Of a DNA stretch of 64,000 bases, positions 60,701 to 64,000 are shown in pieces. The stretch is from NCBI GenBank assembly GCA_037976565.1, contig CP137675.1, forward strand, positions 31,633,820 to 31,697,819. Reading direction: 5' to 3'. This stretch comes from Mesocentrotus franciscanus. Taxonomy: Eukaryota > Echinodermata > Echinoidea > Camarodonta > Strongylocentrotidae. Under the pieces are notes generated by a model. It worked only from the letters and a program-made list of their open reading frames with translations, did not search any database and was not told where the DNA came from. Position numbers and translations under genes: made by a program. Every line of letters begins with the position of its first letter. The stretch's first letter is position 1.

Positions 60701-63662
60701 AGATTGTGTTGATGTGTATATGGGTCGTTTCTCTTTACAGAGGGTGTTCCATGAAATATTGCACTGTATGATGTAAGTGATATCATGTATTTGTGTATTA
60801 AAACAAACTTTTACCTACGGACCACCTGCCTATAATGGCTACTCGTCTTGTCCCTGTTGCAAAAAACTTAGCATTGATCGTAACTTTGTCATTTATATTG
60901 ACTTCCATGGATTGGCTGTTGAGTGATGTTACCACGGTAGTTAATATTGATGGCAAAGTTACCATCAGTGGGTAAGTTTTATGCAACAGGCAGAGCTACC
61001 AACCTTTACGTTTTTCCCGGAATTATTCCGTTTTTTACTCCAAATTACGGTAGTACGTTTTTTCTTCATAAAATGTTTTTTTTAATAATTTTTTTGTTTT
61101 TTTGTTTTTGTTTTTTGTTCATTTTTTTTTTTACATACCGCACGTCAATCAACTGCCCTAAAATGTTGATTTGATCACTAATTCAATATAAAACTAAGGT
61201 TAAAACATACTAGGAAACATACTTCAAGAGAAAAATAATTTAAAAAATAAATAAATAGTTTTATGCAACAGGCAGAGCTGCCATCCATTACGTTTTTCCC
61301 GGAATTATTCCGTTTTTTACTCTAAATTATGGTAGTTTGTTTTTTCTTCATAAAATATGTTTTTTTAAATAATTTTGTTAAATAATTTTTTTTGTTTTTT
61401 GTTTTTTGTTTTTTGCTAATTTTTTTTTTACATACTGCACGTCAATCAACTGCCCTAAAATGTTGATTTGATCACTAATTCAATATAAAACTAAGGTTAA
61501 AACATACTTGGAAACATACTTCAAGAGAAAAATATTCTCAAAAAGAATGAAACACCGATAATACCAAAATAACAAAAAAAAAATACCTACTTGTAAATAA
61601 ACTATAGGTCCTAGTATGGAAAAAAAACAGCATGAGGAATGGACATTTCTGCATTGGAAGTGTGTCGCACATGGTTATAAGTTTCAATTTTAAGGAATTC
61701 CTTTTTTTTTTTGCCATCATGGTTCCTTTTTTTGGTCGCACAAGGTTGGCAGCTCTGAAGAGGGCCCCGATTTCCTTTGAACAGGCTTGATATTCAGGTT
61801 TCACTGTAAATACCATCATTTATCTGTTCCAGTGCCTGGTTGGATTTGATGTCGGTAGTTCCTAGTCAAGATGAGGAGATGGTGAGAGAGAGAATCTCCC
61901 GACCTCTGGTAGGCATGTGTGCAGCTAAGCTGGAGGAGGACCAACAACAAACAGTCACAGTTTTTCAGGTGAGTATTCACGTCTTGCTGCATTAGCAAAA
62001 TGCCATTCATTTAAAGATAATACAAAGTTTTGGTATGGGGTCATGAATTTGGTTCAAATTAACATATTGGAATCATATGCAATTTTACAATATTCAATGG
62101 TAGTTGTCGTGGTTGAAATCAAGTCTGAAGTGATGAAATTGTAAATAATAAACTCTTTATGTTGTATAGCGCCCTCTCAAGACTGATATTACTTTAGCTT
62201 TAAAACAATGTTTCTTGACTACAATCGACCGATTTGCTATGCCCGTTTGGAAATTATATATCAGCACTGCATATTCTGAGATTTTCATGGTCGCAGCTAC
62301 CATGGAATGGCCTTAGGCGCTATTTGAAATATTTGAAATTTACTGGGAGCACCGGTAAATTTTGATTATTCAATTTGCTTGAAAGCAGAAGTTTTTAGGT
62401 GCTACATGTTTTAGTGCTTATAATACATCCATGGGGGCATCCAAATATATCAAAATTTTAAAGAATTAGTATCCATCCAATTATCAAAATTTCCCAAAAC
62501 TTTGCATTACCTTTATTTAAAGGCAGCATTGCAAAATGTTTTAGTGTCTGAAGAAATGCCAGGAATGCAAATGGTGTAATTGTTGAATATAATCATTTTT
62601 TAATGTAAAGGCACAATCATTAATTTCAGCATGTTGGCTAACTTGATAATACCAAAACTGTCGTTCAGATTATGTGAATTACAATTTTCGATGCCCTGAA
62701 CAAAGAATTATGGAATTCATGTTCCGGGCACATCTCTGTGAACCTTTACATTTCATCTATGACAGTCAGTCAATATATAAGCAAACTAACTTTTAAAGTT
62801 TGAACCACCAAGTGGCTGTTATTAACAATCATGATCATGGAGAGTTTTGATAAGAAATCTCTCTTTAATGACATTGACCCTAAGAAGCATAGTGAAGATA
62901 ACGCCTAACTTCCAATTTTTTGATAAAACATGTTCCCTGAAAGCATGGCTCTTCAAATGCCTTCATATGCTAAATATGGAGTGTAACAGCATAAAAATTG
63001 GGACGGATTTTTATGCTACATGTTCGTGTAGTCCCATATACATCTTTCTGTGTACAGTGCTTGTAACTTTACCAAGAGTAGGCCAAACTTCTTATCATTT
63101 TGATGATTCCAGAACCTTGCAGTACACACCAATACTTACAATGTATTTGCTAGATGATCAACCTTTTCTGATCGATTCCACACCGTTTCTTTCACAATGC
63201 AATCGCATGACCAGAACTCAACTTTATCTTTAAGTTTACTGGCATGGTATTTACTTGCACCGGAATTGATAAGTGCTTTGTTTGCACACCATTTCTGCTC
63301 TTCATGGCACTCCTCGCAGTTCCTCGCCTCACCTAACATCCCAGTATAGCTTCCTGAGTGAGCTGCTAAAGGGATTACCTCCATCAAGTATCGAGTATCA
63401 AATGAGTAATATGCAACTATGTCTACAAATGCTGATAACGATTGTTATTACTTTCAGATATCTGAAGTCGGAGACATCTACCAACAGGTACTGAAAGTAA
63501 ACAATGACGAGGAGTTTGTGGATTCCATGGATCCAGACAGACTGAGTGAGCCTTGCGAGAGGAAATGCAAGGAGTTCATAGAGAGGGTCATCATTTCAAG
63601 TGAAAGGAGGGAAGAGTGTGAAATATCTGTCAAGAAGTTAAAGACCAAGAAGGTTTTTAAAG
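48460..63662 (+). CDS. TAF1C: TAF1C, RNA polymerase I SL1/TIF-IB subunit (3' end off window)
   Basis: TAF1C is the largest TBP-associated factor of the SL1/TIF-IB complex that recruits RNA polymerase I to rDNA promoters in the nucleolus. Fifteen exons join with consistent phases to about 643 residues. Blocks in the order of vertebrate TAF1C: an N-terminus with FPSAHYPAIIPLGNEG; VPAGACVPFLPPNE; YGGCLSYEPF and LLFYPSGQALDIL; RTDYHAYLVR; ISLSPHLEGEFLF; YAHFTAHPRLAF; HCLATQHYLFLMDERFPQ then VLQWPHLL; and VFQISEVGDIYQQVL. The middle blocks match the WD/beta-propeller part. The start ATG (48,501) has A at -3 and an in-frame TGA 30 bp upstream, and a splice acceptor at 48,459 suggests a separate 5' UTR exon. 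Human TAF1C is 869 residues, so the variable C-terminal tail is missing beyond 63,662. Introns hold many mobile elements. Confidence 0.93.
49131..49216 (+). CDS. TAF1C: TAF1C exon 2
   Basis: Acceptor CTAATTCCAG. Reads SPIGVVNYEDYVRRGVVKKQ and ends at GTTGGT, phase 0. Confidence 0.85.
49535..49880. repeat. Dispersed repeat in TAF1C intron 2
   Basis: Inverted copy of 1-330. Confidence 0.75.
50897..51086. mobile_element. 190-bp mariner-like MITE in TAF1C intron 2
   Basis: Inverted ends CAGTCAAACCTG and CAGGTTTGACTG, flanked by TA on both sides. The interior repeats CTGTCTACAAAGACCACC four times. The TA flank fits Tc1/mariner. Confidence 0.85.
51795..51887 (+). CDS. TAF1C: TAF1C exon 3
   Basis: Acceptor TCTTTTGCACAG. 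Reads VEQLYASNPDLGFGPIYDVL, donor GTGAGT, phase 0. SNPDLGFGP corresponds to the GDVAFAPLG-type block of vertebrates. Confidence 0.88.
52255..52374 (+). CDS. TAF1C: TAF1C possible exon 4
   Basis: A frame open from 52,162 ends at a consensus donor GTGAGT. The acceptor at 52,251-52,254 would give an in-phase 120-nt exon (FLVREVLPCHGDINSLG to YSKMEAGKKTMQ). KMEAGKK aligns plausibly with the human KLEGAGSRTKKK segment. The acceptor lacks a good pyrimidine tract, so the exon may be alternative or have another 5' edge. Confidence 0.45.
52428..52568 (+). CDS. TAF1C: TAF1C exon 5
   Basis: Reads HVPTTKDCHGLLRKNKSIID and then SLLQRLLGEETHRQIERM, phase 0 both sides, donor GTGAGC. Confidence 0.88.
53058..53175 (+). 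CDS. TAF1C: TAF1C exon 6
   Basis: Acceptor TTTCTCTTTCAG. Contains YYGGCLSYEPF and GLLFYPSGQALDIL, matching human GGALAWVPG and QLVYPAGGAQDRL. Donor GTATCC, phase 1. Confidence 0.9.
53745..53885 (-). mobile_element. tRNA-related SINE fragment in TAF1C intron 6
   Basis: On the minus strand, GGCGTTGTGGCGTGGGCCTG looks like an A-box region and CGTTCGAAACT about 45 nt downstream like a B box. TTAAAGGTCGGTCCCCAG follows. The tRNA-like layout is the evidence. No functional tRNA is claimed. Confidence 0.5.
54006..54125 (+). CDS. TAF1C: TAF1C exon 7
   Basis: Acceptor TTTATCATCAG. Reads IHVLESESVPCFKPSTSLKS and GCIRQIDTHRSSMK, donor GTGAGT, phase 1. Confidence 0.87.
54245..54462. mobile_element. MITE-like inverted repeat in TAF1C intron 7
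   Basis: About 90-bp arms: ACAAAGGAGTTTTAAATTTA, ACCCATGGTTTGAA and TTTACATAACCCAT on the left are inverted on the right. The inner arms share AGCGCAAAATAAGCG. Confidence 0.8.
54640..54710. repeat. (CT)n microsatellite forming an acceptor tract
   Basis: A CT run ending about 12 nt before the AG of TAF1C exon 8 at 54,720-54,721. Confidence 0.9.
54722..54851 (+). CDS. TAF1C: TAF1C exon 8
   Basis: Reads EILAGIRTDYHAYLVRCKKK (human LLAVRSDYHCAVW) and ends ITSISL, donor GTACGT, phase 2. The acceptor pyrimidine tract is a CT microsatellite. Confidence 0.9.
55741..55812 (+). CDS. TAF1C: TAF1C exon 9
   Basis: Reads PHLEGEFLFSNERGQVSHID, matching human SPHLPGELAICSRSGAV. Acceptor TTCTTTTGCAG, donor GTGAGT. 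Confidence 0.92.
56045..56358 (-). mobile_element. tRNA-derived SINE in TAF1C intron 9
   Basis: On the minus strand a tRNA-like head has A box TAGTCTAGTGATTTGAG and B box GGGTTCGAACACC. The body follows and the 3' end is near the AGCGC tail (about 56,070). It is antisense to TAF1C. Confidence 0.7.
56433..56544 (+). CDS. TAF1C: TAF1C exon 10
   Basis: Contains YAHFTAHPRLAFAHTKDQAY, matching human WADFTAHPRVLTVGD. Phase 0 out, donor GTAAGA. Confidence 0.93.
57077..57250 (+). CDS. TAF1C: TAF1C exon 11
   Basis: Contains FYHCLATQHYLFLMDERFPQ, matching human LVCTQFSLYLVDERLPL. Phase 0 both sides, donor GTAGGA. Confidence 0.93.
57385..57993. mobile_element. DNA element with TCCCCTCGC ends and 140-bp triplication
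   Basis: TCCCCTCGC (57,385-57,393) and GCGAGGGGA (57,985-57,993) are inverted. The interior has three 140-bp units beginning TGGTTTCCGATCGATAACTT at 57,451, 57,591 and 57,731. Unit 2 contains AGGTCAAAGGTCA at 57,696-57,708. It lies in TAF1C intron 11. Confidence 0.75.
58432..58579 (+). CDS. TAF1C: TAF1C exon 12
   Basis: Starts VLQWPHLLSTPPTYLH, completing the human LKWNH block, and reads DDLLLAASYSSREVHCFQ. Donor GTAAGA, phase 1. Confidence 0.9.
58930..59930. repeat. Repeat with CCGAACCGAAC ends, TAF1C intron 12
   Basis: CGAACCGAACGG-type sequence near 58,965-59,030 and again near 59,820-59,890, with AGTGCTGTA at the left and TACAGCACTA at the right as an inverted pair. This suggests an element of about 1 kb. 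No coding frame. Confidence 0.5.
60337..60394 (+). CDS. TAF1C: TAF1C exon 13
   Basis: A 58-nt exon reading LNGQAPSSTRGIWKIQDS, phase 1 in and 2 out, donor GTAAGG. Confidence 0.8.
60977..61757. repeat. Tandem 282-bp duplication and inverted GGCAGAGCTG end
   Basis: 60,977-61,250 repeats at 61,259-61,540 (TTTTATGCAACAGGCAGAGC start, CCCGGAATTATTCCG core). AAGGTTGGCAGCTCTG at 61,742-61,757 is the inverse of CAGAGCT(A/G)CCAACCTT, so the whole may be one element. It lies in TAF1C intron 13. Confidence 0.75.
61833..61968 (+). CDS. TAF1C: TAF1C exon 14
   Basis: Reads AWLDLMSVVPSQDEEMVRER, then PLVGMCAAKLEEDQQQTVTV and FQ, donor GTGAGT, phase 0. Confidence 0.88.
62014..62513. mobile_element. MITE copy 3 in TAF1C intron 14
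   Basis: 500 bp, same family and orientation as 6,418-6,917. Ends AAGATAATACAAAGTTTTGG and the complement of AAGGTAATGCAAAGTTTTGG, with TA on both sides. Confidence 0.85.
63458..63662 (+). CDS. TAF1C: TAF1C exon 15, last in window
   Basis: Starts ISEVGDIYQQVLKV (human LSAAGDVFYQQL), then an acidic-to-basic helical tail ending KKLKTKKVFK, donor GTAATG, phase 1. The coding sequence must continue beyond the window. Confidence 0.88.
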
Positions 63663-63962
63663 GTAATGCAAAGATAATAAATCAGGATTTCCAATTGTCC
63701 TATTCCTGCCATAGGCTAGATTTAATTGAATATGAACTCTCTTAGCATGTTGAGTGTAATGGGCCGAAAAGAAAAGAAAATTTGAATACAATTCCGTTCC
63801 GTCAAATGTCGGATGTTTCCACAACACCTATCTATAGGCCTACTTGTTCACTGAAAATAACAAGGAATTTGTTTTCTTTTTAGAGGAAGAAAGGCATTAG
63901 CTCATATAATTTAACACAAAGATAACACCCTTCTAGCTCCAAACAGAAGATGTCTTCCGTTC

Positions 63963-64000
63963 CAGGGGGATGTTTCACAAAGACTTAGATCGACTTAAGT
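63963..64000. mobile_element. MITE terminus cut by window end
   Basis: CAGGGGGATGTTTCACAAAG resembles the 16,384-16,547 terminus. The rest lies outside. Confidence 0.35.

Noticed and set aside
60798..60986. Minus-strand frame with GRWSVGKS, like a Walker A motif
   Set aside because: Only 62 codons, no downstream G motifs, in TAF1C intron 13 next to a duplicated repeat. The match is likely chance.

Overview
This is a eukaryotic, AT-rich genomic window, most likely from a marine deuterostome. A sea urchin or other echinoderm is my best guess. The basis is long introns with GT-AG junctions, a recognisable metazoan TAF1C gene, a LINE, tRNA-derived SINE-like elements, many TIR elements and an invertebrate-style P-loop GTPase. 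The species call is inference. There are no operons, and I found no rRNA or functional tRNA genes and no CRISPR array.

Layout. 0-6.3 kb: a 5' fragment of unknown coding material, made of a Ser/Thr-rich open exon (1139-2222) and two phase-compatible exons (4315-4377, 6062-6279) encoding a basic C-terminus. 6.4-21 kb: mostly mobile DNA. It holds a TA-flanked MITE, hairpins, a TTAA-flanked MITE and a 2-kb foldback element, both nested in an older repeat, then a decayed LINE (about 18.4-20.8 kb) that carries its own insertion. 21.36-25.94 kb (minus strand): a complete four-exon gene for a 264-residue P-loop GTPase whose first intron holds a hAT-like element full of minisatellite. 26-29.65 kb: further MITEs, microsatellites and a 160-bp tandem array. 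29.6-32.3 kb (minus strand): a transposase-derived candidate gene with a Tudor-like/acidic exon, phase 1-1 linker exons (one tandemly duplicated) and a degraded DUF7869-like domain.

34.2-43.9 kb is a layered nest. A dispersed repeat is interrupted by an element bounded by inverted CAGTGGCGGATC ends. That element carries a tandem array of about 190-bp units, and the array is split by a 7,132-bp insertion (35,901-43,032) with Helitron2/Helentron-like features: 5' TC, 3' hairpin plus CTAG, asymmetric inverted repeats, T^T insertion and no target duplication. 45.4-47.3 kb: a LINE 3' end and a TIR element.

48.46-63.66 kb (plus strand): most of TAF1C, the largest SL1/TIF-IB TAF of RNA polymerase I, in 15 exons with consistent phases. 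The last coding exon or exons lie beyond the window. Its introns are loaded with MITEs, SINEs and tandem repeats.

The genes show no evident functional link. The mobile DNA provides unusually explicit in-window evidence of insertion history, because several elements have empty-site counterparts here.
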